Both the position numbers and the translations under genes were made by a program. Positions 43,509-52,335 of a stretch of 64,000 nucleotides of DNA are shown here, one piece after another. Below the pieces are notes generated by a model that saw nothing but the letters and a program-made list of their open reading frames with translations, was not told the origin of the DNA and searched no databases. Numbering within the stretch: position 1 is the first letter of the stretch; each line of letters begins with the position of its first letter. The DNA comes from Allobosea sp. CRIB-10 (GTDB taxonomy: Bacteria > Pseudomonadota > Alphaproteobacteria > Rhizobiales > Beijerinckiaceae): positions 124,001-188,000 of the forward strand of contig NZ_FOKP01000008.1 in NCBI RefSeq assembly GCF_900112185.1, in the 5' to 3' direction.

Positions 43509-44294
43509 ATGTCCGCCCCGTCCCGCCCCCGTCCCCAGAGCCGCCACGGTCGCCCGCATCGGGACGGCCCACCGCCGCACCGGCCGGGCGAGATCGACGA
43601 GGCGATCCTCTACGGCGCCCATCCGGTGATCGAGGCGCTGCGCAATCCGCGCCGGCGCTTCCGCAAGCTGCTCGCCACCGAGAACGCGCTGAAGCGGCTG
43701 ACCGAGGAGGTCGGCGAATTGCCGATCGAACCGGAGATGGTGCGTCCCTCGCACATAGACCGGCTGCTGACGCCGGACGCCGTGCACCAGGGGCTCTATC
43801 TGGTCTGCGATCCCCTGCCCTCGCCCGATCTGGATAGCCTGCCGGACGATGCGATCGTGCTGGCGCTCGACCAGATCACGGATCCGCACAATGTCGGGGC
43901 GATCCTGCGCTCGGCTGCAGCCTTCGCGGTCGCCGCCGTGATCGTCACCATCCGCCATTCGCCGGCGGCGACGGGCGTCCTGGCCAAATCGGCCTCCGGC
44001 GCGCTCGAGCACGTGCCGCTCGTCGCGGTGAAGAATCTGGGAGATGCGCTGACGAGGCTGGGGGAGCGCGGGTTCCTGCGGCTCGGCTTCGATTCGGAAG
44101 GGGACGTCCCGCTCGACGAGGTCCCGCTGCGCCGTCCCCTGGTACTGGTGATGGGCGCCGAGGGCAAGGGCCTGCGCCAGCGTTCGCGCGAGCTCTGCGA
44201 CCATCTCGCCCGGCTCGACATGCCCGGCGCGATCAAGAGCCTCAACGTCTCGAACGCGACCGCGATCGCGCTCTACGCCGCGACCCGGCGCTGA
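43509..44294 (+). CDS. rlmB: 23S rRNA (guanosine-2'-O)-methyltransferase RlmB, TrmH family
   Basis: 261 residues from the ATG at 43509 (GGAG 6 bases before; an ATG at 43506 is adjacent). Substrate-binding N-domain (YGAHPVIEALRNPRRRFRKLL) and SPOUT domain with NVGAILRSAAAF, LVMGAEGKGLRQRSRELCD and SLNVSNATAIALYA, which form the SAM knot. Family members methylate G2251 of 23S rRNA (E. coli numbering). Convergent with the secreted-protein gene, 6 bp apart. Confidence 0.93.
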   Translation: MSAPSRPRPQSRHGRPHRDGPPPHRPGEIDEAILYGAHPVIEALRNPRRRFRKLLATENALKRLTEEVGELPIEPEMVRPSHIDRLLTPDAVHQGLYLVCDPLPSPDLDSLPDDAIVLALDQITDPHNVGAILRSAAAFAVAAVIVTIRHSPAATGVLAKSASGALEHVPLVAVKNLGDALTRLGERGFLRLGFDSEGDVPLDEVPLRRPLVLVMGAEGKGLRQRSRELCDHLARLDMPGAIKSLNVSNATAIALYAATRR

Positions 44295-44300
44295 CGAAGC

Positions 44301-44723
44301 TCAGCGCCGCGCCACCCCGCCGTCGCTGCTGAAGCGCATGACCCGCACCACGGGTTGGCCGCGACGGGTTTCGATCCGGTACAGCACGGGATCGGCGGCC
44401 GGCGGCCGCGGAATGCCGATCGCGACCGGGATCGAGGGCTCCTTGACCGAAGGGGGCTCGCTCGCCTCCGGCAGCACGATCACGACCCGCTGGTCGCCCG
44501 GCCAGCCAGAGAAGCCAGAGAAACCGCCGCCATAGAAGCCGGCGCGGCCATGGCGGACATGGCCCGGCCGTGCGCCCGGTCGCATCGGGGCGAAACGTGG
44601 AGCCGAGCCGGACACGCCGGCCGAGGGCGCAGCGCCGAAGCCCGGCGCTGCGGCGGCCGGGTAGGCTACGACGCACAGCCCCGCAAACGCGGCGAGCAGA
44701 GGCACTCCGGAGCGAACTGTCAT
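44301..44723 (-). CDS. Secreted protein of unknown function
   Basis: 140 residues with a Sec signal peptide (VPLLAAFAGLCVVAYPAAAA-PGFG). The mature part is glycine/proline-rich (RHGRAGFYGGGFSGFSGWPGDQR) then a beta-rich end (DPVLYRIETRRGQPVVRVMRF). No family recognised. Ends 6 bp from rlmB. Confidence 0.72.
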   Translation of the reverse strand: MTVRSGVPLLAAFAGLCVVAYPAAAAPGFGAAPSAGVSGSAPRFAPMRPGARPGHVRHGRAGFYGGGFSGFSGWPGDQRVVIVLPEASEPPSVKEPSIPVAIGIPRPPAADPVLYRIETRRGQPVVRVMRFSSDGGVARR

Positions 44724-45064
44724 GCGATCGTCTCCCTTCCCGCATGGCCTGCCGGTCCGAGACCGACATGGTTAGCGGAAGGTTAACGAATCGGATCGAG
44801 CAAGGCGAGTCAGCAGGGACGCGAGAGCCGGACCGCCCCTGAAAAGCGCTCAATCCTTCGTCTTACGCCTTTCTGTGCAAGACCAAGTGCTCGGTTGAAG
44901 ATTGCCGGGGGTGGACGCATTCGTAGCCCATCAAACTTGGCTTTTCAAAGGCTTTGCCCTGAGTCGGCTCGCCCGGCTCCAAGCGAAGAACCGCCGGCAA
45001 GGCGGCGTGAGGATGCAGCGGGTGGTCCGCCGCATCCGGGGGAACGACAAGACGGGAGCGCTTC
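44724..45064. other. 341-bp gap upstream of the MHS transporter
   Basis: No gene seen. Near its right end, 45011-45037 is an inverted repeat (GGATGCAGCGG-GTGGT-CCGCCGCATCC, one mismatch) ~28 bp before the transporter start; it could be an operator or a 5' leader hairpin. Confidence 0.5.
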
Positions 45065-46732
45065 ATGAGTATGGCAGCAACAGCGGCTTCACAGCCGCGT
45101 CCGATGACCAGGGAAGAAAGGAAGGTCATTCTGGCCTCCTCCCTGGGCACGGTCTTCGAATGGTACGATTTCTACCTCTACGGCTCGCTCGCCACGATGA
45201 TCGGCGCGCACTTCTTCTCGGCCTTCGACCCGAACACGCGCGCCATCTTCGCACTGCTGGCCTTTGCCGCAGGCTTCCTCGTGCGCCCCTTCGGCGCGTT
45301 GTTCTTCGGCCGCCTCGGTGACCTGATCGGCCGCAAATACACCTTCCTCGTCACCATCGTGATCATGGGCGCCTCGACCTTCCTGGTCGGCCTGCTGCCC
45401 AGCTATGCCTCGATCGGCTGGGTCGCGCCGGTGGTCCTGATCGCGCTGCGCATGCTGCAGGGCCTGGCGCTCGGCGGCGAATATGGCGGCGCGGCGGTCT
45501 ATGTCGCCGAGCACGCCCCGGTCGGACGCCGCGGCTTCTACACCTCCTGGATCCAGACCACGGCGACGCTCGGCCTGCTGCTGTCGCTGATCGTCATCCT
45601 GGGCATCCGCACCACGATGGGCGAGGCCGACTTCGCCGCCTGGGGCTGGCGCATTCCCTTCCTCGCCTCGATCTTCCTGCTCGCGATCTCGGTCTGGATT
45701 CGCCTCCAGATGCAGGAATCGCCCGCCTTCCAGAAGATGAAGGCTGAGGGCACCGGCTCGAAGGCGCCGCTCTCGGAAGCGTTCGGCCAGTGGAAGAACG
45801 CCAAGATCGCGCTGCTCGCTCTGTTCGGGCTCACCGCTGGCCAGGCCGTCGTCTGGTATACCGGCCAGTTCTACGCCCTGTTCTTCATCCAGAGCATCCT
45901 CAAGGTCGATCTCTACTCGGCGAACGTGCTGATCGCCTGGTCGCTCATCCTCGGCACCGGCGGCTTCATCGTCTTCGGCGCGCTCTCCGACAAGATCGGC
46001 CGCAAGCCGATCATCCTGGCCGGTTGCCTGATCGCGGCGCTGACCTACTTCCCGCTGTTCGGTGCCCTCACCAAGGCGGCGAACCCCGGCCTCGCCGCTG
46101 CGCATGAGAACGTCAAGGTCCAGGTCGTCGCCGATCCCGCCAGCTGCGGCTCGGTCTTCGATCCGGTCGGCGTGCGCACCTTCACCCAGCCTTGCGACAT
46201 CGCTCGCCGTACGCTGGCGACCCAGGCGATCGTCTACACCCAGGCCCCGGCCCCGGCCGGCACGCCGGCCAAGGTCACCGTCAACGGCAAGGACGTGGTG
46301 ATCGACGGCAGCTTCGCGGCGAACATCGCCAAGGAAGCGGTCGCGGCCGGTTACCCGGCGGCGGGCGACGCCCGCATCGTCAAGACGGGCTTCCTCGGCG
46401 CCCTGTTCGGTGCGCAGTCGCTGACGATCATCGCGATCCTGACCGTGCTCGTCATCTATGTGACGATGGTCTACGGCCCGATCGCGGCCGCGCTGGTCGA
46501 GCTTTTCCCGACCCGCATCCGCTACACCGGCATGTCGCTGCCCTATCATATCGGCAATGGCTGGTTCGGCGGCCTGCTGCCGGCGACCTCGTTCGCCATG
46601 GTGGCCGGAACCGGCGACATCTACTACGGCCTCTGGTACCCGATCGTGATCGCGATGATGACCTTCGTCATCGGCATGCTCTTCGTGCCCGAGACCAAGG
46701 ATCGCGACATCCTGACCCACGACAACACCTGA
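45065..46732 (+). CDS. MHS-family MFS metabolite/H+ symporter with a periplasmic insertion
   Basis: 555 residues, 12 helices. LASSLGTVFEWYDFYLYGSLA at the first helix, FGRLGDLIGRKYTFL and GALSDKIGRKPI (the two motif-A loops) and LRMLQGLALGGEYGGAAVYVAEHAP are MHS hallmarks. Imports an organic acid or osmolyte with protons. Unusual ~100-residue insertion (~336-440) between helices 9 and 10, on the periplasmic side, with two cysteines (ASCGSV, TQPCDI). Strong terminator follows. Confidence 0.92.
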   Translation: MSMAATAASQPRPMTREERKVILASSLGTVFEWYDFYLYGSLATMIGAHFFSAFDPNTRAIFALLAFAAGFLVRPFGALFFGRLGDLIGRKYTFLVTIVIMGASTFLVGLLPSYASIGWVAPVVLIALRMLQGLALGGEYGGAAVYVAEHAPVGRRGFYTSWIQTTATLGLLLSLIVILGIRTTMGEADFAAWGWRIPFLASIFLLAISVWIRLQMQESPAFQKMKAEGTGSKAPLSEAFGQWKNAKIALLALFGLTAGQAVVWYTGQFYALFFIQSILKVDLYSANVLIAWSLILGTGGFIVFGALSDKIGRKPIILAGCLIAALTYFPLFGALTKAANPGLAAAHENVKVQVVADPASCGSVFDPVGVRTFTQPCDIARRTLATQAIVYTQAPAPAGTPAKVTVNGKDVVIDGSFAANIAKEAVAAGYPAAGDARIVKTGFLGALFGAQSLTIIAILTVLVIYVTMVYGPIAAALVELFPTRIRYTGMSLPYHIGNGWFGGLLPATSFAMVAGTGDIYYGLWYPIVIAMMTFVIGMLFVPETKDRDILTHDNT

Positions 46733-46767
46733 TCCTTCAGGCCGGACCGGCTCAGCCGATCCGCAGG

Positions 46768-46800
46768 AGCCCCGCCCGAAAGGGCGGGGCTTTTCGTTTT
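46768..46800 (+). terminator. Rho-independent terminator of the MHS transporter gene
   Basis: AGCCCCGCCC-GAAA-GGGCGGGGCT followed by TTTCGTTTTT. Confidence 0.93.
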
Positions 46801-46840
46801 TCCGGGGTCGACGAGCCGCTGACGAGGCCGATCTGCGGCC

Positions 46841-47548
46841 TCACGCCGGCAGCACGGTCACCGGCGTGCCCAGCGCGACGCGGGCGTAGAGATGGATGAT
46901 GTCCTGGTTGATCATCCGGATGCAGCCCGAGGAGACATTGGTGCCGACGGTATAGGGCTCGGTCGTGCCGTGGATGCGGTAGCCGAGATCGCGTCCCTCG
47001 CCGAAGAGATAGAGCGTGCGGGCGCCGAGCGGGCTCTTCGGCCCGCCGCGCACGCCGGGGCCGCGCGGCGTCGGCTCGAGCTGGGCCCTGATCTGCGGAT
47101 CGCGCTCGATCATCTCCTGCGGCGGCACCCAATCGGGCCAATCGCGCTTCATGTTGATCTTCGCCTGGCCAGTCCAGCCGAAGCCCTCGCGGCCGACGCC
47201 GACGCCATAGCGCGTGGCGACCCCGCGCGATTCGACGAAATAGAGATGGTAGGAGCCGGGATCGACGACGATCGAGCCCGGCGGCTCGGCCCCACCGAAC
47301 TCGACAGTCTGGCGCAGATAGCGCGGCTCGATGCTCTGGTAGTCGATCGCCGGCACCGGAAAGCGCTCGCCCGGATACTCCACGTAGACCTGCGCATAAT
47401 TCGGCCGCGCCAGCGTCCGCGTCAGGCTGCGGCTGCTCGGCGCGGCGATCTCCGGCAGCGCCACGATGCTGCCTCCCCCGCCACAGCCGGCAAGGCTGGG
47501 AGCGAGCAGCGAAAGGGATGACATGGTAAAGGACCGGCGGCTCAGCAT
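46841..47548 (-). CDS. L,D-transpeptidase (YkuD domain) lipoprotein
   Basis: 235 residues. Arginine-pair signal with lipobox LAGC (SLLAPSLAGCGGGG). YkuD catalytic motif with histidine and cysteine: YRIHGTTEPYTVGTNVSSGC then IRM (near the C-terminus). Makes 3-3 peptidoglycan crosslinks or tethers envelope proteins; such enzymes are numerous in Rhizobiales. A perfect 14-bp palindrome lies 19 bp upstream of its start. Confidence 0.92.
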   Translation of the reverse strand: MLSRRSFTMSSLSLLAPSLAGCGGGGSIVALPEIAAPSSRSLTRTLARPNYAQVYVEYPGERFPVPAIDYQSIEPRYLRQTVEFGGAEPPGSIVVDPGSYHLYFVESRGVATRYGVGVGREGFGWTGQAKINMKRDWPDWVPPQEMIERDPQIRAQLEPTPRGPGVRGGPKSPLGARTLYLFGEGRDLGYRIHGTTEPYTVGTNVSSGCIRMINQDIIHLYARVALGTPVTVLPA

Positions 47549-47566
47549 GGACTCATCTCGGGCAAG

Positions 47567-47580
47567 GCTTTTGCAAAAGC
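47567..47580. promoter_or_regulatory. Perfect 14-bp palindrome upstream of the L,D-transpeptidase gene
   Basis: GCTTTTGCAAAAGC, AT-rich centre, 19-32 bp before the ATG at 47548. Could be an operator overlapping the promoter or a 5' leader hairpin; no regulator is known for it. Confidence 0.45.
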
Positions 47581-47647
47581 ATCGACTTAGATGGTTACGG
47601 GCAGGTGAATGCCGCCGTCATGCCGCCCGTCCTTCCCGGGTCCGGCG

Positions 47648-48367
47648 TCACCCCTCGATGTCGCCATTGCGGATCGCGGCCCGGATTGCCTGAGCCGTCG
47701 TCGCGGCGCCAAGGCGCCGGCGTGCCCGGCGCAGATGGTTCTCGATCGTGCGTTCCGACAGGCCGAGCGTCGCGGCGATCTCGGCCTGTCGCCGGCCCGC
47801 CGCCGTCCAGGCCAGGACCTCGCGCTCGCGGTGCGAGAGCGTCCTTGCCAGCTCGCCGGCCGGGGCCTCGAGCAATTTGCGGGCAGCGGTGAAGGCAGCG
47901 GCGGCGACGACCGATGCCGCCAGGCGCGCCGACGACGAAGCATCGATCTGCTCGCCGCCGAGGCTCATCGCCCCTTCGAGGCCGAGCGGACCGAAAACAG
48001 GCACCTGCAGGCCATGAAGGCCGCGACCACGCGGCGTGCGGACGACGCGATAGAGTTCTCCGGCCGCATTCTCGGTCTTGGTCCAGAAGAACGGCTCGCG
48101 CGCTTGCAGGACGTGGCGGGTCATCGGGCAGCGCCGGACATAGGTCTCGGCATCGACCTCTTCGCCGACGCCGAACCAGTCGCCCTCGACCCAGTAGATG
48201 CGCTCCACCTCGTCATCCTGCGTCGCCGATGCCGAGAACAGCACGAAGCGGTCGTAGCCGAGCGGCCGCGCGAAGGCGCGAACCGCCTCCTGGATCGCCG
48301 GCAGGGCAACGCTGCCTTCGATCGCCAGGGCGGCGCGGAAGGCCGCATCGGCCTGCATGCCACTCAC
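47648..48367 (-). CDS. LuxR-type regulator with autoinducer-binding domain (orphan)
   Basis: 239 residues. N-terminal ligand domain (~20-160) with the LuxR/TraR pattern [19 protein letters not shown], and a C-terminal LuxR helix-turn-helix ([39 protein letters not shown], ~178-216). In acyl-homoserine-lactone receptors the residue before the conserved proline is an invariant aspartate; here it is cysteine, which may change ligand. No luxI-like synthase gene is in the window. Start overlaps the hchA stop by 4 bp, so both are on one transcript. Confidence 0.88.
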   Translation of the reverse strand: MSGMQADAAFRAALAIEGSVALPAIQEAVRAFARPLGYDRFVLFSASATQDDEVERIYWVEGDWFGVGEEVDAETYVRRCPMTRHVLQAREPFFWTKTENAAGELYRVVRTPRGRGLHGLQVPVFGPLGLEGAMSLGGEQIDASSSARLAASVVAAAAFTAARKLLEAPAGELARTLSHREREVLAWTAAGRRQAEIAATLGLSERTIENHLRRARRRLGAATTAQAIRAAIRNGDIEG

Positions 48368-49242
48368 CCCGCCGCAACCTCGTCGAGCAAGGCCTCAGCC
48401 GCCAGCTTGCCGAGCGCATTGCCGGCGAGCGGGCTGTCTCCCGTCAGCAGCTTGCGGTCGCGGTGGACCATGCCGGAGATGTCGGTGTTCAGGATCTCGA
48501 TCCCGAGTTCCTTCAATCTCTCGCCAAAGGCCCAGGTCAGATGGCCGGGCATGTAGCCGATATCCGGCGTCTTCGCATCGAGCGCATCTGGAAAGGCGCA
48601 GATCTTGTAGCCGTTGTAGATGCTGCCGCCCTTCGCCTTGCCGATTCCTGCCGCCAGCAGCGCCGCCGGGCCGTGGCAAAGCGTGATCACGAACTTGTCC
48701 CTGGCGGCTGCCCATTCGAGGACCGTTTTCACGTCCCGGCTCTCGGGCAAGCCGATCAGGGCGCCATGGCCGCCGGGGATGAACACGCCGATATAATCGG
48801 AAGCGTCACCAAGTGCGTCCTCGATCACATCGGCGAGCTTCTTCGGCTGCTTGAATCGGTCGCGGTATTTCGCGAACAGGCCCTTCACCTCCTCGTCTTC
48901 CGTCGGCATCGCCCAATACTCGAACTTGACCGGATTGCCTGACAGCGTCGCGACATCGAACGAAAAGCCGGCCTTGTCGAGGTGGTACATCGGTAGCAGG
49001 GTTTCGAGGGGATGGTTTCCCGTCGAGAACATCGTGCCGTTGTCGGTCAGCAGATAGCGCTCATCGGCCCCGATCATCAGGATCTTCCAGCGCCCGCCCT
49101 TGTAGGGGTCGGGATAGTCGGCGCCGCTCAGATTCGATTTCGGCGCGGTGAACTGGCGCAGCGAATAGGGAGAAGGAAAGAACGCGTTGTCTTCGGCGTG
49201 GTCGGGCGTCGGGCGCTTGTCGTCGGAATTCGGCTTTACCAT
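48364..49242 (-). CDS. hchA: Hsp31/HchA-type DJ-1 superfamily protein
   Basis: 292 residues from the ATG at 49242 (GGAGG 5 bases before; ATG at 49257 also in frame). Class I glutamine amidotransferase-like fold with the nucleophile cysteine in [13 protein letters not shown] and [12 protein letters not shown]; the long N-terminal part [18 protein letters not shown] is typical of HchA. Family members act as holdase/glyoxalase III or protein deglycase under stress. Co-transcribed with the LuxR-type gene behind it. Confidence 0.92.
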   Translation of the reverse strand: MVKPNSDDKRPTPDHAEDNAFFPSPYSLRQFTAPKSNLSGADYPDPYKGGRWKILMIGADERYLLTDNGTMFSTGNHPLETLLPMYHLDKAGFSFDVATLSGNPVKFEYWAMPTEDEEVKGLFAKYRDRFKQPKKLADVIEDALGDASDYIGVFIPGGHGALIGLPESRDVKTVLEWAAARDKFVITLCHGPAALLAAGIGKAKGGSIYNGYKICAFPDALDAKTPDIGYMPGHLTWAFGERLKELGIEILNTDISGMVHRDRKLLTGDSPLAGNALGKLAAEALLDEVAAG

Positions 49243-49429
49243 CGCAGCCTCCGTCATTGAATGATGTCAGCCAAGCCTAGGGGGTCGGCTCCGCGCGGCA
49301 ATGCGGGATTTCCCTCAATGCCGGAGTCCGGACCGTCGCGAGCGGCCCTGCCTCGACTCCTCGTTGGAGCCAGAGCGACCGTCGTCGGTCTTGCCCTTGC
49401 CATGGCAGCCTGATACCGCAGCGCACAGG

Positions 49430-49504
49430 GCCGGCGTAGCACAGCGGTAGTGCAGCGGTTTTGTAAACCGAAGGTCGGGAGTTCGATCCTCTCCGCCGGC
49501 ACCA
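49430..49504 (+). tRNA. tRNA-Thr (anticodon TGT)
   Basis: Acceptor GCCGGCG/CGCCGGC, encoded CCA at 49502-49504, D-arm TAGCACAGCGGTAGTGCA, anticodon loop TTTGTAA (TGT), T-arm GGGAGTTCGATCCTCTC. Confidence 0.95.
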
Positions 49505-49577
49505 CCCTGATCCCCGTGGCCTGTCACTTGCAAGACATGCCGCCGCGACGACGGAGACGAGCGGAGCCGACCGAGCG

Positions 49578-50003
49578 ATGACCTCTGCCGACCAGCGCGA
49601 CCATCTGCTCGCCCTCGCACAACGCTGCGAGCGCACCGGTCGCCCCGACCGCAATCTCGACGCCGACATCTACGAGGCTCTCGGCTTCACCGTCCGGCGC
49701 AAGCCGACAACCCTGCTCGCCCCGCGCACCCCGCCCGGCGGCATCTACCAGCACGGCTCGCTCTGGAAGGCGATCGGCAAGATCAGCGCCGAGATCGACG
49801 TCGCGGTCGGCGTCATCCGCGAGAAGGCACCGGACTGGAACTGGAGCCTGCAATCGGTCGCGACCGAGCAGCAGACCTACGAGGCGCTGGTCGCGGGCTG
49901 CTCCGGCCAAGGCGCGCTCGCCTCGCTCGCGCTCTGCGCCGCCTTGCTCAAGGCCTTCGCCAGGAGCCGCTCCGAACCACCGCCGACACAGGCCGAATCG
50001 TAA
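49578..50003 (+). CDS. Hypothetical protein, resembles small prophage/GTA-associated proteins
   Basis: 141 residues. The opening LLALAQRCERTGRPDRNLDADIYEAL resembles short proteins often found in alphaproteobacterial prophages, with a second half rich in alanine and leucine helices (GQGALASLALCAALLKAFA). No signal peptide. Begins 73 bp after the tRNA-Thr 3' end; no integrase or direct repeat of the tRNA end nearby. 50004-50232 holds no gene. Confidence 0.7.
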   Translation: MTSADQRDHLLALAQRCERTGRPDRNLDADIYEALGFTVRRKPTTLLAPRTPPGGIYQHGSLWKAIGKISAEIDVAVGVIREKAPDWNWSLQSVATEQQTYEALVAGCSGQGALASLALCAALLKAFARSRSEPPPTQAES

Positions 50004-50232
50004 GACGACGGCGAGGCACAGTCGGCGCACGGACTGATCCAAGCAGCCAGTGTCCAACCTGCACGGCCGCGGCGACTTCACGGAAAGTTGACCCTAGGCA
50101 GCCACACAGCGGTTGAAGGCGTTGTTCCGGCAGCTAATTTGGCGCTCGGGCCGATCCGGAGCCCAGGCATGATGCCGGCTGGCGGGGCGCTATCCGGGGG
50201 AGGTCATGCCTTCTCGCTGTTGGAGCCTGATC

Positions 50233-51219
50233 ATGGCCCGTTTCGAACCCTCGCGCCGCACCGTGATGGCGGGCGCTGGCGCGCTCACCGCTGCTGCCGC
50301 GCTCGATCTGCCCGCCGGCATCGCGCCGGCCCAGGCGCAAGGAGCCCCCGTGAACCAGAATCCCGGTTTCTACCGCTACAAGGTCGGCGACATCACGGTC
50401 ACTGCCATCAATGACGGCTTCGCCAAACGCCCGCTCGAGGGCTTCGTGCGCAATGCCGAGCTCGCCGACGTCAAGAAGGCGATGGAGCAGGCCTATCTGC
50501 CGGCCGATGCGCTCTCGATCAGCTTCACCACGCTGGCGCTGCAGATCGGCGACAAGCTCGTGCTGATCGACACCGGCAACGGCGATTCCGGCGCGCCGAC
50601 CTCGGGCGCCTGGATGAAGAACTTCCAGGCCGCCGGGCTCGACCCGAAGAATGTCTCGACCGTCGTCTTCAGCCATTTCCACGGCGACCACATCAACGGT
50701 CTCCGGCTCAAGAACGGCACCGCCGTCTTCCCGAACGCCGAGGTGATGGTGCCGGCGGCCGAATGGGCGTTCTGGATGGACGATGCCAGGATGAATGCCG
50801 CGCCCGAGGCGATGAAGGGCGCTTTCGCCGGGGTGCGCCGCGTCTTCGGCCCGGTCGCCAAGGACGTGAAGCAGTACGAGGCCGGCAAGGAGATCCTGCC
50901 GGGCGTGACCGCGATCGCCGCGCCCGGCCATACGCCGGGCCATACCGTCTATGCGATCTCTTCCGGCAACGGCAAGCTGATGGTGATGTCGGATACGACC
51001 AATCATCCGGCCCTGTTCGTGCGCAATCCCGACTGGTCTGCGGTGTTCGACATGGACGGGCCGCAGGCGGCCGCCACCCGCCGCAAGCTGCTGGACATGG
51101 CCGTGACCGACAAGATGCAGGTCGCCTTCTATCACGCCCCCTTCCCCGCCACCGGCCATATCGCCAAGGCCGGCAACGGTTTCGAGCTCGTCCCGGTGCA
51201 GTGGAGCAGCGCGATCTGA
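50233..51219 (+). CDS. Tat-exported metallo-beta-lactamase-fold hydrolase
   Basis: 328 residues from the ATG at 50233 (GGAG upstream). Twin-arginine signal (SRRTVMAGAGALTAAAALDL). Zinc-binding motif SHFHGDH (family H-x-H-x-D-H) in VVFSHFHGDHINGL, with further ligands in APGHTPGHTVY and MSDTTNHP. Periplasmic hydrolase; relatives include lactonases that open acyl-homoserine lactones, and general MBL-fold esterases, but substrate cannot be read here. Single-gene unit with a strong terminator. Confidence 0.9.
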   Translation: MARFEPSRRTVMAGAGALTAAAALDLPAGIAPAQAQGAPVNQNPGFYRYKVGDITVTAINDGFAKRPLEGFVRNAELADVKKAMEQAYLPADALSISFTTLALQIGDKLVLIDTGNGDSGAPTSGAWMKNFQAAGLDPKNVSTVVFSHFHGDHINGLRLKNGTAVFPNAEVMVPAAEWAFWMDDARMNAAPEAMKGAFAGVRRVFGPVAKDVKQYEAGKEILPGVTAIAAPGHTPGHTVYAISSGNGKLMVMSDTTNHPALFVRNPDWSAVFDMDGPQAAATRRKLLDMAVTDKMQVAFYHAPFPATGHIAKAGNGFELVPVQWSSAI

Positions 51220-51243
51220 GACCCTCGCACCTCCGCTGGAGAG

Positions 51244-51275
51244 AGGCCGAGGCGCGTGCCTCGGCCTTTCTTTTT
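51244..51275 (+). terminator. Rho-independent terminator of the MBL-fold gene
   Basis: AGGCCGAGGC-GCGT-GCCTCGGCCT followed by TTCTTTTT. Confidence 0.92.
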
Positions 51276-51348
51276 CAAGGCCGAACGGCTCGCGGTTCGG
51301 TCCGGCGCCGTGTTAGACGGGTAAGGCTATGCCGACCGGATACCAGCG

Positions 51349-52122
51349 ATGACCGAGCGCTTCACCGCCATCTCCTTCGTCGCCAGCGAGACCCCGGAGG
51401 CGCAGGCCGCGCGGGTCAAGCTGGTCGAACGCTATGGCGATGCCGACCCGGCGCAGGCTGAGGTGATCGTCGCGCTCGGCGGTGACGGCCTGATGCTGCA
51501 GACGCTGCATCGCTTCATGGGCACGGGCAAGCCGATCTATGGCATGAATCGCGGCTCGGTCGGCTTCCTGATGAACGAGTTCCGCGAGCGCGGCCTGCGC
51601 CAGAAGCTCGAGGCGGCACATCGCAGCGTCGTCCACCCGCTGACGATGACGGCGGCCGATTGCAACGGCAAGCGCGTCGAGGCGCGCGCGATCAACGAGG
51701 TCTCGCTGTTCCGCCGCTCCTATCAGGCGGCGAAGCTGCGCATCTCGGTCGACGGACAGGTACGCCTGTCCGAGCTCGTCGCCGACGGCGTGCTGCTTGC
51801 GACGCCGGCCGGCTCGACGGCCTACAACCTCTCCGCCAACGGCCCGATCCTGCCGCTCGACGCGCCATTGCTGGCGCTGACCCCGCTCTCGCCGTTCCGG
51901 CCGCGGCGCTGGCGCGGAGCCCTCCTGCCCGACCATGCCAGGGTGACGATCGCGGTGCTGGAGGCTGAGAAGCGCCCGGTCAGCGCCGTCGCCGACCATA
52001 CGCAGATCGACAACGTCATCTCGGTGCAGATCGCGATCGACCGCTCGCTCGACCTCGTCATGCTGCACGATCCCGGCCACAGCCTGGACGAGCGCATCCT
52101 GCGCGAGCAGTTCGGCTATTGA
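51349..52122 (+). CDS. nadK: NAD kinase
   Basis: 257 residues, the short form usual in alphaproteobacteria. Phosphorylates NAD to [15 protein letters not shown] (~45-55) is the conserved GGDG loop; [13 protein letters not shown] and [20 protein letters not shown] hold the NAD-binding residues. Single gene between the MBL hydrolase and ssb. Confidence 0.95.
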   Translation: MTERFTAISFVASETPEAQAARVKLVERYGDADPAQAEVIVALGGDGLMLQTLHRFMGTGKPIYGMNRGSVGFLMNEFRERGLRQKLEAAHRSVVHPLTMTAADCNGKRVEARAINEVSLFRRSYQAAKLRISVDGQVRLSELVADGVLLATPAGSTAYNLSANGPILPLDAPLLALTPLSPFRPRRWRGALLPDHARVTIAVLEAEKRPVSAVADHTQIDNVISVQIAIDRSLDLVMLHDPGHSLDERILREQFGY

Positions 52123-52230
52123 GCCGCTGCTTCGCCTCGCGGGCCGGGCTTGTCGCTCACCGGCTGCGCGCTTCCGCCATCGCCCTCGCCAGCTCGCACT
52201 TTTGTCGGGGACAAGCCTCGAAAAGGCCTT

Positions 52231-52245
52231 GAACAAAACATGAAC
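52231..52245. promoter_or_regulatory. LexA (SOS) box of ssb
   Basis: GAAC-AAAACAT-GAAC, an exact match to the alphaproteobacterial LexA direct repeat GAAC-N7-GAAC (GTTC-N7-GTTC on the other strand), ~90 bp before the ssb start. Confidence 0.85.
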
Positions 52246-52335
52246 ATCATTGATAGTGCCGGCATGGCCCGCTAGGGTCCGGCTCCGGTCATCCGGCCGG
52301 ATTTGTGCTGAAGTGCGCAGGAAATGGAGCCTGTC

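Noticed and set aside
49254-49505. Minus-strand frame across tRNA-Thr
   Set aside because: Contains the tRNA translated (GAEDRTPDLRFTKPLHYR-type string); not a gene.
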